Source: a virus. From it: 29,219 nt of DNA. The stretch spans positions 1 through 29,219 of the IMG/VR virus record IMGVR_UViG_3300025286_000095. One strand, written 5' to 3'. Position numbers and translations under genes: made by a program. Below the pieces are notes generated by a model. It was given only the letters and a program-made list of their open reading frames with translations, was not told the origin of the DNA and did not search any database. Of this stretch, positions 1 to 10,900 are shown piece by piece. The stretch's first letter is position 1, and each line of letters begins with the position of its first letter.

Positions 1-2
1 AC

Positions 3-197
3 TTAGATAAGATTAGACAATCAATCGTCAAAGCTGAGACTAAGATGGTGAATATTGAAAGTATAGTACTAAAGATGTTAGACAGGTGGAATCGTTCAGA
101 TGAAACAAGTCAAAGACATAGAGAAGACATAGTTAAGGAATTAAATGATGTTACAGATGACCTAGCATATTTAAAGGGTAGGATAAACAGACAATGA
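3..197 (+). CDS. Partial small coiled-coil protein, 5' end outside window
   Basis: The reading frame is open from base 3 to the TGA at 195-197, giving the last 64 residues of a protein whose start lies off the left edge. The translation is charged and helical, with heptad-like spacing of Ile, Leu and Val, which suggests a coiled coil. I see no membrane segment and no family motif. The stop overlaps the next start as ATGA, so the two genes are probably translationally coupled. The next gene also begins with a coiled coil, so both may belong to the lysis or tail-adjacent module, but that rests on position only. Confidence 0.65.
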   Translation, partial: LDKIRQSIVKAETKMVNIESIVLKMLDRWNRSDETSQRHREDIVKELNDVTDDLAYLKGRINRQ

Positions 198-451
198 ATA
201 GGAATCAGGTGGATAATTGGAGAACAGATACGCAAGCTAGGTTAGAGGAATTGACTGTTATGAGTGCTAAGCAATCAGGTGAGATAACTCATATTAAACA
301 AACTGTAGACGAAATAAAAGTTTTAGTAAAGGAACAGAATGGAAGAGTTCGCACATTAGAATCTTCTGTATCAAGCATACAGAGTGTAGGTGCGTTTGTA
401 GCTCTTGTATTCGGTTCATTAATCGGATGGTTATATAAAGGAGACTCATAA
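194..451 (+). CDS. Coiled-coil protein with C-terminal membrane anchor (holin/XhlA-like candidate)
   Basis: This 85-residue protein has a helical, charged N-terminal two thirds (about residues 5-60) followed by one hydrophobic segment (about 63-81, GAFVALVFGSLIGWLY) and a short Lys/Asp tail. A coiled coil followed by one terminal membrane helix is the layout of XhlA-type holin accessory proteins, and the gene lies two positions before an endolysin. The start overlaps the upstream stop as ATGA, and its own stop overlaps the next start as TAATG. The lysis role is inferred from topology and position. A tail-associated membrane anchor is the alternative. Confidence 0.7.
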   Translation: MNRNQVDNWRTDTQARLEELTVMSAKQSGEITHIKQTVDEIKVLVKEQNGRVRTLESSVSSIQSVGAFVALVFGSLIGWLYKGDS

Positions 452-687
452 TGGAATGGATTCAAAGTCATTGGGTAGGTATTGTAGGAACACTCGCTGT
501 AATAGGTGGTGGTCTGTATATACCCTTTGTAAGAGGGCTTGTCATTACAGGGCTTAAAACCGTGATTAGCGAAGCAGTTTTAAAGAAGGTAGCCATTCAA
601 ATAATTGGAAAGCTGGTTAAATCAAGTAAGAATAAGTTGGATGATGTATGGTTTTCCGAGTTCAAAAAGAACGTGGAAGATGCCTAG
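451..687 (+). CDS. Small membrane protein, holin candidate
   Basis: This 78-residue protein has an N-terminal hydrophobic segment (about residues 8-27, VGIVGTLAVIGGGLYIPFV), a weaker amphipathic stretch (about 30-55) and a charged C-terminus ending KKNVEDA. A GGAG site lies 8 bases before the ATG. The gene sits between another small membrane protein and the endolysin and overlaps the endolysin start by 8 bases. That is the classical position of a holin, but no family motif decides it. It could instead be a membrane partner of the coiled-coil protein upstream. Confidence 0.68.
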   Translation: MEWIQSHWVGIVGTLAVIGGGLYIPFVRGLVITGLKTVISEAVLKKVAIQIIGKLVKSSKNKLDDVWFSEFKKNVEDA

Positions 688-1072
688 GTTCAGCATAAAA
701 AGTAAATCTAAACTTCATACTTGTAATGAAAATTTAATCGGATTATTTAATGAAGTTGTTAAACACTTTGACTGTACGATTATAGAAGGTCATAGGGGTC
801 AAAAGAGACAAGATGAAGCGTTTAATAAAGGGAATAGTAAAATCAAGTTTCCTAATGGTAAGCATAATTCGTCTCCGAGTATGGCTGTGGATGTTGCGCC
901 GTATCCAATAGATTGGAATGACCGTGACAGGTTTCATTACTTTGCAGGATACGTGTTAGGAACAGCGAAGCAGTTGGGTTTAAAAGTCAGATGGGGCGGC
1001 GACTGGGATATGGATACGCATACTAAAGATAACAAATTCGATGACTTAGTTCACTTTGAGTTAAAGAAATAA
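680..1072 (+). CDS. M15-family peptidoglycan L,D-peptidase (endolysin)
   Basis: This 130-residue enzyme probably cleaves the L-Ala-D-Glu or a related bond in cell-wall peptide stems to release virions. It shows the zinc site of the M15/VanY-type phage endolysins: EGHRGQ at about residues 36-41, KHNSSPSMAVDVAPYP with His62 and Asp71, WGGDWD at 105-110, and DLVHFEL with His125. His62, Asp71 and His125 are the expected zinc ligands. An in-frame TTG at 605 would add 25 residues, but they all lie inside the previous gene. The ATG at 680 gives the usual compact domain and the MPR start also seen in the next gene. There is no signal peptide, so export presumably depends on a holin. Confidence 0.9.
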   Translation: MPRFSIKSKSKLHTCNENLIGLFNEVVKHFDCTIIEGHRGQKRQDEAFNKGNSKIKFPNGKHNSSPSMAVDVAPYPIDWNDRDRFHYFAGYVLGTAKQLGLKVRWGGDWDMDTHTKDNKFDDLVHFELKK

Positions 1073-3423
1073 TGCCTAGACAGTATTTACAGATATCAAA
1101 CTTCTCAGGTGGATTAAACACTCAGTTTGACCAAAGAGATATAGCTGGTAACGAACTTACTGACGCAAGTAATGTTCAAGTATATAAGTCAGGTCAGATA
1201 TATTCTTCAAGAGTTTCAACTACTGTAACAGCTAGGGGAGCTGGCACATTAACTTCTGGTAGGGGATTGTTCTTATTTAACTCTGATAACGATATTGATA
1301 GTAGCTCTGGGGTAAGAAAACCTTTAGAATTACTTGCCGTATGTGACGCTGCGAGTAGCACAGTTGATATTTTAGAAGACCCATTTAATACTGGTGGGAT
1401 AAGGGATGTTACTAATCATTTAGCTGCTATTAATTTAGGCAGTAATAATGGTGGAGACGAATTTGTTTATTATTATGTTGATGGAGCTTTAAGGGTTTGT
1501 GATTCAGAAAATGCACCAAGTTCTGCTAATACATCTCAATGGTTTGGTCATGTTGATAAAATTGGGACTATACCAGGAGGAGTCGTAGACGCTTGGATTA
1601 CTGCTGATAATAAATTAGCTGCTCCAACAGGAGGAGATGTCACTACCACTGGTAGTGTTCAATATGCTTCTGCGGGAGCTGGTTTTGATGTAGATGTAAC
1701 CGTAGAAACAACTGATGATGATGGATTATGGGAAGCGACTACATATGAATTTGCTCAATCATTTGTTTATGAGGGAGACCAAGAATCATTATTAACAGAA
1801 TATAGCGGAAATGTTACTTTATCAACTAATAATTATTTTACTAATGTTTTAGTTGGAATAGAAAATAATATGTCTGGTGGAACTGATTTCCCGCATAGAA
1901 TTAAAGGCGGTAGAGTCTATATAAGAAAAAATGATAGCAATGATTTATGGACTTTATTTCTTGATATGGATTGGGAGCGTGGAGTTAGAAAGGATTTTGG
2001 AGATACATTTACTGTATGGAATAATGCGACTGGCAATAGTTGGAGAAACACAGCGGCATTAGAAATGAAGGGGCCTAGTATTGATACTTATGAATCAATA
2101 AATGGATTTAGTCCTGACGTTGGACATTTATCGTTTGGTGAAGCTGCGGGATTATCTTATAAAGATGCTACAGTTTGTAATATGAGAACATTTGTTGCTC
2201 ATGTTAATTATTATACATCTATTGGTGGAGCTGAAACAAAATTAATGCCAGACAGAATATTATATACTCCTATTGGTAAATATGATACATTTCCACCAAA
2301 TCATTTTATTGATATCGGTATAAATGATGGTGAAGATTTTACAGCTATTGAATCATTTGGAACGAAGTTATTAGCATTTAAAAATAGTACATTATATATT
2401 GTTGATGTTACTTCTCCTGATGATGTTGGTTGGTTCTTGGAATCTACTCATAAAGGACTTGGTGTTGATAAGCTAACATCTGTAGTAAGAACTGAATTTG
2501 GAATTTGCTGGGCCAATACCAATGGGGTATATTTATGGTCTCCATCTCAAGGAATATCAAACTTATCTATTAAGCTTGATAAAGATTTTGCTCCTTTAAG
2601 CGGAATGGCTAATCCTGTTATTGGATTTTATCCACCAAAAGCACACTTATTGATAGTGCAAGACTGTACACAGTCTTCTGATATGTTGGTATATGATTTT
2701 AATACTAAATCGTTTACAAAACTTGCATCTTATACAGGAGCTGCAATTACAAATATGCAGAACAACGTCAATGAATGTATATGGTTAGAAGGAAATAATG
2801 TTAAAAAGTATTCACCAACTCAAGGCACTACAAATATAGCTTTTTCATTTACTACTAAAGATTTTGATTTTGGAAATCCTGCTTTAACAAAAAAAATAAA
2901 AAAGATTATAGTGAGCTATTCAACAGGAATCGCTCTTGATAGTGTTTCATCTGATTCTGGAGTTATTACTAATATAACTGTAGCTAATCCAGGTGTAGTG
3001 ACTTCTGCTGGTCACGGATTGTCTAATGGGCAAGTTGTTAGAATTGATGGTGTGGTTGGAATGACAGAAGTAAACGATACTTTGTTTACTACAGCTGGTG
3101 TAGCTACTGATACATTTCAAATTGTAAATACTAGTAGTGGGTATACAGCTTATTCTAGTGCAGGAACATGGTCAAAAGCAACAGCTGGAGTCTCTGTAAC
3201 AACAACATACTTTACAAATGGAGATACTGACGCTACTGGTGCTTTAACTTCTACTTGGGCAACAGCTGCTCAAAATGGTATAATAAATATAAATGCATCA
3301 GCTATTGGGGCTGTAAGTAGTTTAAGGCTTAAATTCTCAGCTACAGGATGTTACAAGATTAATGATATTACTGTTGTATATAGAACAAGAATGAAACCAC
3401 TCGCAACATCGGTGAGTGCTTAA
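1072..3423 (+). CDS. Large virion protein, tail/stabilisation type, with FCCH-like domain
   Basis: This 783-residue protein opens with FSGGLNTQFDQRDIAGNEL, a start typical of phage stabilisation or tail-hub proteins in which a beta-propeller-like body follows. The body is rich in Gly, Thr, Ser and Asn with repeated beta-strand patterns, for example LLAFKNSTLYIVDV near residue 435. Around residues 625-705 there is a segment with SAGHGLSNGQVVRIDGVVGM and a following DTFQI and SGYTAYSSAGTW. This matches the FCCH-like small beta domain often found in phage surface proteins. There is no strong Shine-Dalgarno site, and the ATG overlaps the endolysin stop as TAATG. Head-tail connector and tail-tube-hub roles cannot be separated without a structure. 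Confidence 0.8.
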   Translation: MPRQYLQISNFSGGLNTQFDQRDIAGNELTDASNVQVYKSGQIYSSRVSTTVTARGAGTLTSGRGLFLFNSDNDIDSSSGVRKPLELLAVCDAASSTVDILEDPFNTGGIRDVTNHLAAINLGSNNGGDEFVYYYVDGALRVCDSENAPSSANTSQWFGHVDKIGTIPGGVVDAWITADNKLAAPTGGDVTTTGSVQYASAGAGFDVDVTVETTDDDGLWEATTYEFAQSFVYEGDQESLLTEYSGNVTLSTNNYFTNVLVGIENNMSGGTDFPHRIKGGRVYIRKNDSNDLWTLFLDMDWERGVRKDFGDTFTVWNNATGNSWRNTAALEMKGPSIDTYESINGFSPDVGHLSFGEAAGLSYKDATVCNMRTFVAHVNYYTSIGGAETKLMPDRILYTPIGKYDTFPPNHFIDIGINDGEDFTAIESFGTKLLAFKNSTLYIVDVTSPDDVGWFLESTHKGLGVDKLTSVVRTEFGICWANTNGVYLWSPSQGISNLSIKLDKDFAPLSGMANPVIGFYPPKAHLLIVQDCTQSSDMLVYDFNTKSFTKLASYTGAAITNMQNNVNECIWLEGNNVKKYSPTQGTTNIAFSFTTKDFDFGNPALTKKIKKIIVSYSTGIALDSVSSDSGVITNITVANPGVVTSAGHGLSNGQVVRIDGVVGMTEVNDTLFTTAGVATDTFQIVNTSSGYTAYSSAGTWSKATAGVSVTTTYFTNGDTDATGALTSTWATAAQNGIININASAIGAVSSLRLKFSATGCYKINDITVVYRTRMKPLATSVSA

Positions 3424-3424
3424 T

Positions 3425-4678
3425 ATGCCATCAATCGTAAATACAAATTTAAGAGAAGCTAGAAACCGTAAAGCACGGACTAACGACATGAATAGTCGAA
3501 TACAGGAAAGAGTCGGTGGATGGCAACCAACGCCATCAGGAATAAAATCTGGAAATATAGAAATAGTTTCTTCAGGCGGAGACCAGCATTTGCGCGTATG
3601 GGATAAATATTCTGATTCAGGTACTAATGCTGCTGAAGATATAGATAATTCTGAAACTGATATTAATGTTGGAATTGGAACAAAATTTATTGCAAGTCAG
3701 ATGATTCAAATTGGTACTGAAAATATGTATATACAAAGTATATCTTCAAATACACTTACAGTCAGAAGGGGACAGGATGGTACTAGTGCTGTTGCTCATG
3801 ATAACGGAGATGATATATATATTGTTAATGCTAAGAAATCAGATACATATACAGAACTATCATCTAAGACTTTAGAATTCAGCGTCGCTGGTAATGTATT
3901 TAATTATCCAAGACAGCTTCAGATAATACCAGCTTCAAAAATTAACTTCGGTACTGCACTTGATTTTACCGACGCAGGATTTGTTGATTACGATTCAATT
4001 AATTATGAAGTATTGTTTATGCCAAGGTCTATACAAACGTATTCTGTTACAAGTACAGATGAAAATAGTGCTCAATTTTTAAAATTTGCAGCTGAATCAA
4101 AATCATTAACAGGATTTACACCAACAGCTGAACTACAGATTGGAGCTGCTGGTACTTCTACTACGGTTACTTCAAGTTTTGATGATGCATCAGCTGTATA
4201 TGGAGATACTGAACAATCTGATACCCCTCCGTATGATGATGCGGTCGAGAGTGGTGATGCAGACCATCAATTAGCTACTGCTAATGTTACCAGTATAATA
4301 GTAAACTTTGATGTTGTATATAGTTCATTTGTTGGTACTGGTGCTATGAATATTCTTTGGGTAGTTAGAGCTGGAGAGAGTGATGGTTCGACAGCTTTTT
4401 CTTCAAGTGGTGCTGAATATTCTAGTACTGAAAATATAACATCTAGACATTCATCGTCAGGGAATGGTACTGAAACCGAGAGCGTTTCATTTACATTTGC
4501 AGCTGGAATGTCTGCTAGTGCTCGTGTAAGTATAAGAATTTGCGAAGAGTTTGGAGACCATACAGCAGATGCAACTGTACAAATTAATTTAACATCAATC
4601 ACTTTTGCGACTCCAGCGTCTACCGCTAGAGCTATAACAGGAACGGATTTAGCTGATGCTATGGTTGTTGCATATTAA
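3425..4678 (+). CDS. Virion-associated beta-rich protein
   Basis: This 417-residue protein is rich in Ser, Thr, Ala and Asp. Residues about 70-135 contain DINVGIGTKF, then NTLTVRRGQDGTSAVAHDNG. That is a small beta module of the type (I)TVxRGxxGTxAAxHxxG which recurs in phage tail and baseplate proteins. The C-terminal half has alternating beta-strand patterns and no catalytic motif. The ATG at 3425 is preferred to the in-frame GTG at 3416 because GGTGAG lies about 9 bases upstream and several neighbours also begin with ATGCC. It directly follows the large tail-type protein and precedes the ejection-type cluster, so a tail or adhesin role is likely but unproven. Confidence 0.75.
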   Translation: MPSIVNTNLREARNRKARTNDMNSRIQERVGGWQPTPSGIKSGNIEIVSSGGDQHLRVWDKYSDSGTNAAEDIDNSETDINVGIGTKFIASQMIQIGTENMYIQSISSNTLTVRRGQDGTSAVAHDNGDDIYIVNAKKSDTYTELSSKTLEFSVAGNVFNYPRQLQIIPASKINFGTALDFTDAGFVDYDSINYEVLFMPRSIQTYSVTSTDENSAQFLKFAAESKSLTGFTPTAELQIGAAGTSTTVTSSFDDASAVYGDTEQSDTPPYDDAVESGDADHQLATANVTSIIVNFDVVYSSFVGTGAMNILWVVRAGESDGSTAFSSSGAEYSSTENITSRHSSSGNGTETESVSFTFAAGMSASARVSIRICEEFGDHTADATVQINLTSITFATPASTARAITGTDLADAMVVAY

Positions 4679-4689
4679 AGGAGAATATT

Positions 4690-5412
4690 ATGCCACAAAC
4701 ACAATATAGTGCAATGAGGGGTATGTTAGCAGAGTCTAAAATTGGACAAGCCACCGGAGCCCCTGGTTTATTTTGGGAAAAGCTAATGAGGGGCGAGGGT
4801 AGAGAGACTGTACGTGATTGGTTGCAGAAACGAGCAAATGAAGTCGCAGCGGCCGCTGTAGGATTGGGAATGAAAAATATAATTAGTAAAGGATTGGGTT
4901 TGGGTGCTATGGCACTTACTGGAGGAGCGTCTATTCCATTACAAATAGCAGCTGGAGCTCTTACTTCTGGAATATCAAGTAAAGTTATGGGCGATATCGA
5001 GGTAGGTAAGTTAGATACTAGTGGTCTTGATATGAGTAAAATTTTATATGGGAGGAAGGAAGCTGGAGAAGCTGAAGATACAGCTCAATCAGCTATAAAT
5101 AGATTAATAGAAGGAGTGGATGCTCAAGCTGTTTCAACTGCTTTTACCACACCACTACTGTATTATACATTAAAAAATACTTTTCCAAGTACTGGTGGTA
5201 CGATGCCAGGTGGAGTTGAATCAGCTTTAGGAGCTTATTCACCAGAAATAACTAAACAAATGTCTATGATTGGAGCTCCAACTGGTATCGGAACTCAGTA
5301 TTATAGTACTGCAAAAAAACTTGGCGAAACAGGTGGACTTACTGACGCCATTAATGTTTTCGGTGATAAACCATATAAACCAGTAAGTCCTTTGGACTAT
5401 TTATTTAGATAG
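4690..5412 (+). CDS. Putative small internal virion / ejection protein (gp14-like position)
   Basis: This 240-residue protein contains a long Gly/Ala-rich hydrophobic region (about residues 53-101, including AAAAVGLGMKNIISKGLGLG) that could insert into a membrane. The flanks are helical and moderately charged. The start is strongly marked by AAAGGAG 6-7 bases upstream. It leads a series of four genes of rising size (240, 316, 508 and 2053 residues). In T7-like phages the internal core proteins gp14, gp15 and gp16 are arranged this way, and the small one forms the outer-membrane pore during DNA ejection. The equivalence is inferred from order and composition, not from a recognised motif. Confidence 0.7.
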   Translation: MPQTQYSAMRGMLAESKIGQATGAPGLFWEKLMRGEGRETVRDWLQKRANEVAAAAVGLGMKNIISKGLGLGAMALTGGASIPLQIAAGALTSGISSKVMGDIEVGKLDTSGLDMSKILYGRKEAGEAEDTAQSAINRLIEGVDAQAVSTAFTTPLLYYTLKNTFPSTGGTMPGGVESALGAYSPEITKQMSMIGAPTGIGTQYYSTAKKLGETGGLTDAINVFGDKPYKPVSPLDYLFR

Positions 5413-5422
5413 GAATAATAAA

Positions 5423-6373
5423 ATGGCTTTATACGACAATTACTTAAATCAAAACAATTTATATTCAAGACCAGCTTCAATGATGTCTGATGTAAACGAT
5501 TATCTTGGAGCTAACCGAGCTTCCTTACCAATGAATCAGGATAGCCTTGGTTCATTGATGGGTAGGCCAACGCTGGGTGGTATAAACGATATAGGCGGTG
5601 CTGGTGGTGCTGGTAGTGGTTTAGACCCATGGAAAGATAGGGACGATGAGTTAGACGGAGACCCTGAAGGCACAAAAGACACTAAAGACCCTATTGTCAC
5701 AGGCGGCACAGATAATCCATTACTTGCAAAGTTTATAGGTCAACTTGAAGTGCTTTCCAAAAGCCAAAGAGACAATCTCTTAGGCTTTATAGGGACGAGT
5801 GGTGGAGACAAAATCGCTGGAGTATCCCCATCGGAATACGCAGAGCTATATGGTATAAGTTCAGATTACTCTGAAAGATTTCAAGGATTTCCAAATTTAT
5901 CTTCACTTTTAGGTGATATAGAAAATGTTTTTGCTTATCAGAACCAGCAAAGAGGCTTTGAACAAAGAGCTGCTCAACAGGCTAATATTGCTCAGCGGGG
6001 TGGAAAATTCCAAGGAGGTATGGGGTTCGATAAATTTGGTAGGGGCAAAGGAATGTTTAGCGATTTAAACAGAAGAAATATGATGGACACATTAAGACAA
6101 AGACAGGGTGCTGTAGATGAAGCCGTAGCGGGTAGGTATGGAAATTTATTAAATACTTTATCTAGTAGATTAACTAGTGGATTTGGTGTAGCTGGAGACA
6201 TAGCTGAGGAGAATCCTTTTGCTAAAGTTGATTACGGTGTTCCGCCAAAAGAAGGTGATAAAAAGTATATGAATGGAATAAATTGGATTTTCATAGATGG
6301 AGTTTGGATGAACGAGCAGGCTTACAACGAAGAACAGAGGGGTTTAAGTGACCCTGCGGGTGTTCATGGATAA
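5423..6373 (+). CDS. Hypothetical virion protein with disordered Gly/Asp linker
   Basis: This 316-residue protein has a Gly-rich then Asp-rich low-complexity stretch at about residues 50-95 (GGINDIGGAGGAGSG followed by DDELDGDPEG), which is probably disordered. A helical, Gln/Arg-rich region follows (about 165-250, with NQQRGFEQRAAQQ). The C-terminus carries a compact strand-turn patch, INWIFIDGVWMNEQAY. AGGAATAATAAA precedes the ATG. I do not recognise a family. Its place between two ejection-type candidates suggests a structural or assembly role in the tail or internal core. Confidence 0.68.
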   Translation: MALYDNYLNQNNLYSRPASMMSDVNDYLGANRASLPMNQDSLGSLMGRPTLGGINDIGGAGGAGSGLDPWKDRDDELDGDPEGTKDTKDPIVTGGTDNPLLAKFIGQLEVLSKSQRDNLLGFIGTSGGDKIAGVSPSEYAELYGISSDYSERFQGFPNLSSLLGDIENVFAYQNQQRGFEQRAAQQANIAQRGGKFQGGMGFDKFGRGKGMFSDLNRRNMMDTLRQRQGAVDEAVAGRYGNLLNTLSSRLTSGFGVAGDIAEENPFAKVDYGVPPKEGDKKYMNGINWIFIDGVWMNEQAYNEEQRGLSDPAGVHG

Positions 6374-6385
6374 ATAGGAGATATA

Positions 6386-7912
6386 ATGGCTGACGCATTA
6401 AGTGATTTAAGATACATATCAAGAATGGGTTATAGAGACCCTTGGGCTGAAGCGACTAAAAGTATATCCGATAGCTTATTAGCTTATGGTCAAAGTAAAC
6501 TAAAACGTGATATGTTGATAGCCAGCGTCGCAAAGGATGATGCTGCTAGAGTTGAAAGAAAAGATAAAGAACAATTATTATCAGATAGATTTGCTTATTC
6601 TCAATTCAAAGATAGTCCTGAAGACCGAAAAGATTTTATTGAAAATGACCAATCAAGAGCTGTACGTATTTTTGGAAGTGAATTAGGAGCAACAACAGCT
6701 TTAGAAACTTCAATTAAGGAAATTGATTATAAAAGTAGACAATCAGCTTATAGTAATGAGGCTCGTAATCCAAAAAATCCTTATGAGGTTAGATTACAAA
6801 ATTTTAATGATGGATTAAATTTAGCGACAACTAATAAGGATAGTGCTACATCTCAAACCTATAGAAATGAAATAACTAATTTAAAAAATAATTATCTTAG
6901 AACTCAAAAAACAAACTTTTTAACAACATTTGCAGAAGAAGGTGTGACTGAAGGGTGGTTGAGCGAAGGAGACTTTAAAAGTGTTGAGGATGCTTTGGAT
7001 AAAAACACACCTGGTATTGCTGAAACAATATTAAATAGAAGTTTTACACAAAGTGCATCTCGAATTGGTTCTTTAGAAAGACGTTATGTTCAAGAAAAAA
7101 ATAAAATAATAAGCACATATATTGAAGACGGAGTAAATACAAATCCTGAAGAATTTAATAAAAAACTAGATAGTTTAAATACATCAACAAGAAGGTTTTT
7201 ACCTTCGCGATGGAAAAATGTAAGACTATCATTAGAAGAGATATTTAAAAATATAGAACAGGGTGCAGAGCCACTAAAAGTACAACAAAAAAAGAAAAAA
7301 GATGATGGTAAGGAAAAAGAAATAACGAATGTTATAAATCAAAATGTACTGTCAATTAATCCTGCAGAGCAAGTATTTAGTCCTAATGCTAGGGTAGTAA
7401 TAACAAATAAAACTACAAATCAAGAACAGTTAGTTACAGGTACAGTTGCTAATAGTCTTAAAAATAATATGAATGCTACATTTTCTGCAAGTAAAACAGC
7501 AGCTATGAAATCATATGTTCCACTTGATGTAAGTAGAGAACCATCTTTAACTATTCCAAAAGGCCCTTTCGACACTAAAAGAATTAATGAAAGATTATCC
7601 TTTAAAAAACAAAATAATACACAAGCGATTACTCCACTACAAACTGGTTCAGAAGTTATTGATATAAAAACTGGTAAAAGACACAGAGTTATTGTTAAAC
7701 AATTAGATGTTTCTAAAAAGAAAGAATTTAGTGGTGCTGGATTTATTCCAAGAAAAATTTCAGTGGAGCAACCATATAAGTATATTGTAGCTGGTAAATC
7801 ATACAGTTTAGATGAGTTCAAAGATAAATTTGGTGTACCTTTATTTAGTGAAATTGAGACTGATTCGACTGAACAAAGATTAACACCTTTTAGCGTAGAA
7901 GAAATTAAATAA
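6386..7912 (+). CDS. Putative internal virion protein, helical (gp15-like position)
   Basis: This 508-residue protein is strongly charged and mostly helical. Long Lys/Glu/Asp-rich stretches dominate residues 30-290, a basic patch (QQKKKKDDGKEKE) lies near residues 300-312, and the last 200 residues are more beta-like. AGGAG precedes the ATG by 6 bases. No enzymatic motif is visible. Size, composition and place just before the giant 2053-residue gene fit the middle member of a podovirus ejection set, such as T7 gp15, but I base this on arrangement only. The final codons run directly into the next start with one base between them. Confidence 0.7.
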   Translation: MADALSDLRYISRMGYRDPWAEATKSISDSLLAYGQSKLKRDMLIASVAKDDAARVERKDKEQLLSDRFAYSQFKDSPEDRKDFIENDQSRAVRIFGSELGATTALETSIKEIDYKSRQSAYSNEARNPKNPYEVRLQNFNDGLNLATTNKDSATSQTYRNEITNLKNNYLRTQKTNFLTTFAEEGVTEGWLSEGDFKSVEDALDKNTPGIAETILNRSFTQSASRIGSLERRYVQEKNKIISTYIEDGVNTNPEEFNKKLDSLNTSTRRFLPSRWKNVRLSLEEIFKNIEQGAEPLKVQQKKKKDDGKEKEITNVINQNVLSINPAEQVFSPNARVVITNKTTNQEQLVTGTVANSLKNNMNATFSASKTAAMKSYVPLDVSREPSLTIPKGPFDTKRINERLSFKKQNNTQAITPLQTGSEVIDIKTGKRHRVIVKQLDVSKKKEFSGAGFIPRKISVEQPYKYIVAGKSYSLDEFKDKFGVPLFSEIETDSTEQRLTPFSVEEIK

Positions 7913-7913
7913 T

Positions 7914-10900
7914 ATGCCTCAACAGGGTGCTCGAAAATGGACTGTTAATTATAATGGTTATCAGTTCCAAGTAAATAGTCCTACAGAGCCGACAGAACAA
8001 CAAGCCAAATGGTTGTATGATGATTATGTAGAAGGAGCAGGCGACTTTACAAAAGATTCTACAAATTGGTTAATGCCTGCATTGTTACCTGAAGACACTA
8101 CACAGAGTCTTGATTTTGGTTATATAGAAACTGATTTAGAACGAGCTCAAAGAAACTCTAGAGAGATTGGTTCTGTAATACCAGACCAAGAATATAGAGA
8201 TGCTACTTTTATGGGTAGATTTTGGGATAGCGCTGCATCATCTGCTATTCCATTCGGTAGGTATGAATCTACCTTATCCCCCGCCGATGAATCTTCTGAA
8301 CTATGGGCATCAGCCCTTGGTGGATTAGTTGGTGCGTTACCATCGTTTATAGTAGCCTCAGCTGTTACGGGAGGTGTAGGTGGTATAGGTACTTCAGTTG
8401 CTAGAGGTGGTAAGGTTATACAACAGTATATAAAATTTAAAAAAGCTCAGGATTTGTCTTTAAAAGCTGCTAAACTTGGAAGAACAAAACAAGCAAAAAG
8501 ATTTAAAAATATTGCTAAAAAAATAGTAGATAGAAATTCAGGTATATTCGCTAAAGCTATAGTCGCTAAGGAAATACCTGTAACTACAGGATTGCTTGGT
8601 GCAAGTAAATTATACACAAATAAAATATTAAAGATAGCTCAAAAGAATCCTAAGTTAGCTCGTTCACTTAATTTATTCTCTAATAACGTAATAGCATTTA
8701 ATTTATATGGTCAGACACGTTTTCCACTTAGTCAAATAGAAGGCCGATTAGAGTCCCTTACAGCCGATACAGCTGCGGGTCTTGTATTCTCTGTCGCTGG
8801 TATACCCACAATGATAGGAGCAAGTTTTAGGGGGGCTACGACTGTTGTAGAGCCTCTGATGTTGTTGGGTGCTGGTATGTATTCTGATTTAATGCAATCT
8901 GATATGTCAATGGAAGAAAGATTTATCCATGGTTTAACATTGGCTGGTTTCCATTACGCAAGACAGGGGCTAAGTAGAGCCCATATAAAAGAGAAACTTG
9001 AAACAGCTATTCGTACATCAATACCTGGCGTGGATGACATTGGTATAAAAAATATTGTTGAAGGTAAGGGTGTTAAAAAACAACTTGATGCTATAGAAAG
9101 TTATTTATCAGATAATGCAAGTAAAATGCATTTTTCATCCCGCAAAACGCCAGGAAAGAATGCCCGTATTGTTCGCGTTAGACAGACTGGTAAGGGTAAA
9201 AAGCCTAAGCATGAGTTAATGTATGAAGATATTGAAACTGGCGTAGTAAAAAGAATATCAGGGAAAACACGGGAAGAAGTTTTATTTAAGTTTGGTGAAA
9301 AATACGAAGTAAACGCTCCAAATCTTAAAGGTGAGCGTGTTATTGGTAGAGATTTAGATAAAGCAGATAAGAAAGCCTTAAAAGATTTAGAATTAACTGA
9401 GGAGCAATTTAGAGAAGCTTATCAGTCTAATCGTAGAGAATATAAGATTGAAGATAGGTCATTTAAGGGAGAGAGAGCCCCAGATGTTAAAAGCCCATTT
9501 AAAGAAGTAAAGGGACAAAAAGAAAGAGAGTATCTTGAATCTAAAATTGATTCATTTGAATCAGAATTATTACAATTAGCAGCTAAAAGAGTAGAAGATA
9601 TAAATAATGCAAAGAGCGATAGAGCGAGAAGTTCAATCAATAGTTTATATAAAGGAAAAGTTAGAGTATTAGATAGCTCTTTAAAAACATTAAGAAAAAA
9701 ATTAAATGAAGCAATCAATGAAGTAAGGACTGAAGATGTTGAGTTTTTACAGGGCGAAGAAATCTTTACAGGACGGACAATATCAAGGTCAAAGGGTGAG
9801 GTGCCTGAGAATTGGAAAATAGGAGATTATGTAAAGATTCCACTTTGGAATGAAAATACTAAATCATTTGAATATACATCTGCTGGTATTGGTAAATATG
9901 TTGGAAAAATATCTGACTTTAAAAAAGGTAGTGTTATTGTTCCAGAATCATTAAAAGCTGAATTTGTTGGTGAGAATTATCCTGTATTTGAAGTTCGTAC
10001 TCATGGAGGTTCTCAAGTACAAAAAATAGCTATTGGAACTAAAATACCAGAAAAAGTAATAAATAAAATCCAAGAAGCTAAAAGCTCTGATAAACCAAAA
10101 AGAACAGCTAAGACTAAAGAAGCTCAAGAAATAATTAACAATCCCATTGTTACTATTGGTGAGGATGGAAAACCTGTTTATAATACAAAAAGTCCATTAT
10201 TTACAAAGTTGTTTACCGATAAACTGTCTGGTAAAGATGCTGCTGAACGAGGAGAGCAAGCTATAGAAGTCGATATGGCTCGGTCTTGGATGGTTGAGAA
10301 AGGTAAGAAAGCATCGTTATCAGATAGATTAGCTGATTCCACTAGGAGAATACGTGACCCTGAAAATGCACTTAAAACTATAACAGAACCTAGACCAAAA
10401 TATCCAACAAAAGTTTATCCACGTTCTTCATCTGGATTAAAAAATCTTTCCAAGTCATTGGAAGAAGGGCTTACTCCTGGAAGGGCTAAAAGCTTTGAGG
10501 AATCTGTAATAGCAAAAACAGTTGAAAAAGGAACTGCAGAGAGAGAAAAAGCTCTTGAAGATTGGGAAAGATTGAAAAATATTGATGAGTCAGACCCAAA
10601 TAATTGGTACAATATGAATCAAATGAAAAAAGAAACATTGATTGATAGAAAAGCTTATGAATCATATCCTGAGTTTGACCCGTTAAATCAAAAGCCTATA
10701 TCACTTAAATTTTATTATGATAAGGTTACTAAGGGAGAAACTAAATCAGTTGAATTTAAAGACAATACGATAGAAGGCAAACCTATGCGATTTAAAAATC
10801 GTAAAGAAGCTACAGAATGGGCTGAAACCCATTGGGTACAAAATGAAGCTATCGAATCTAGGATACAACAAATTGCTGATAAAGTAGGCAATATTAAGCA

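Noticed and set aside
605-679. TTG start that would lengthen the endolysin by 25 residues
   Set aside because: The extra residues are the previous gene read in another frame; the domain is complete from the ATG at 680.
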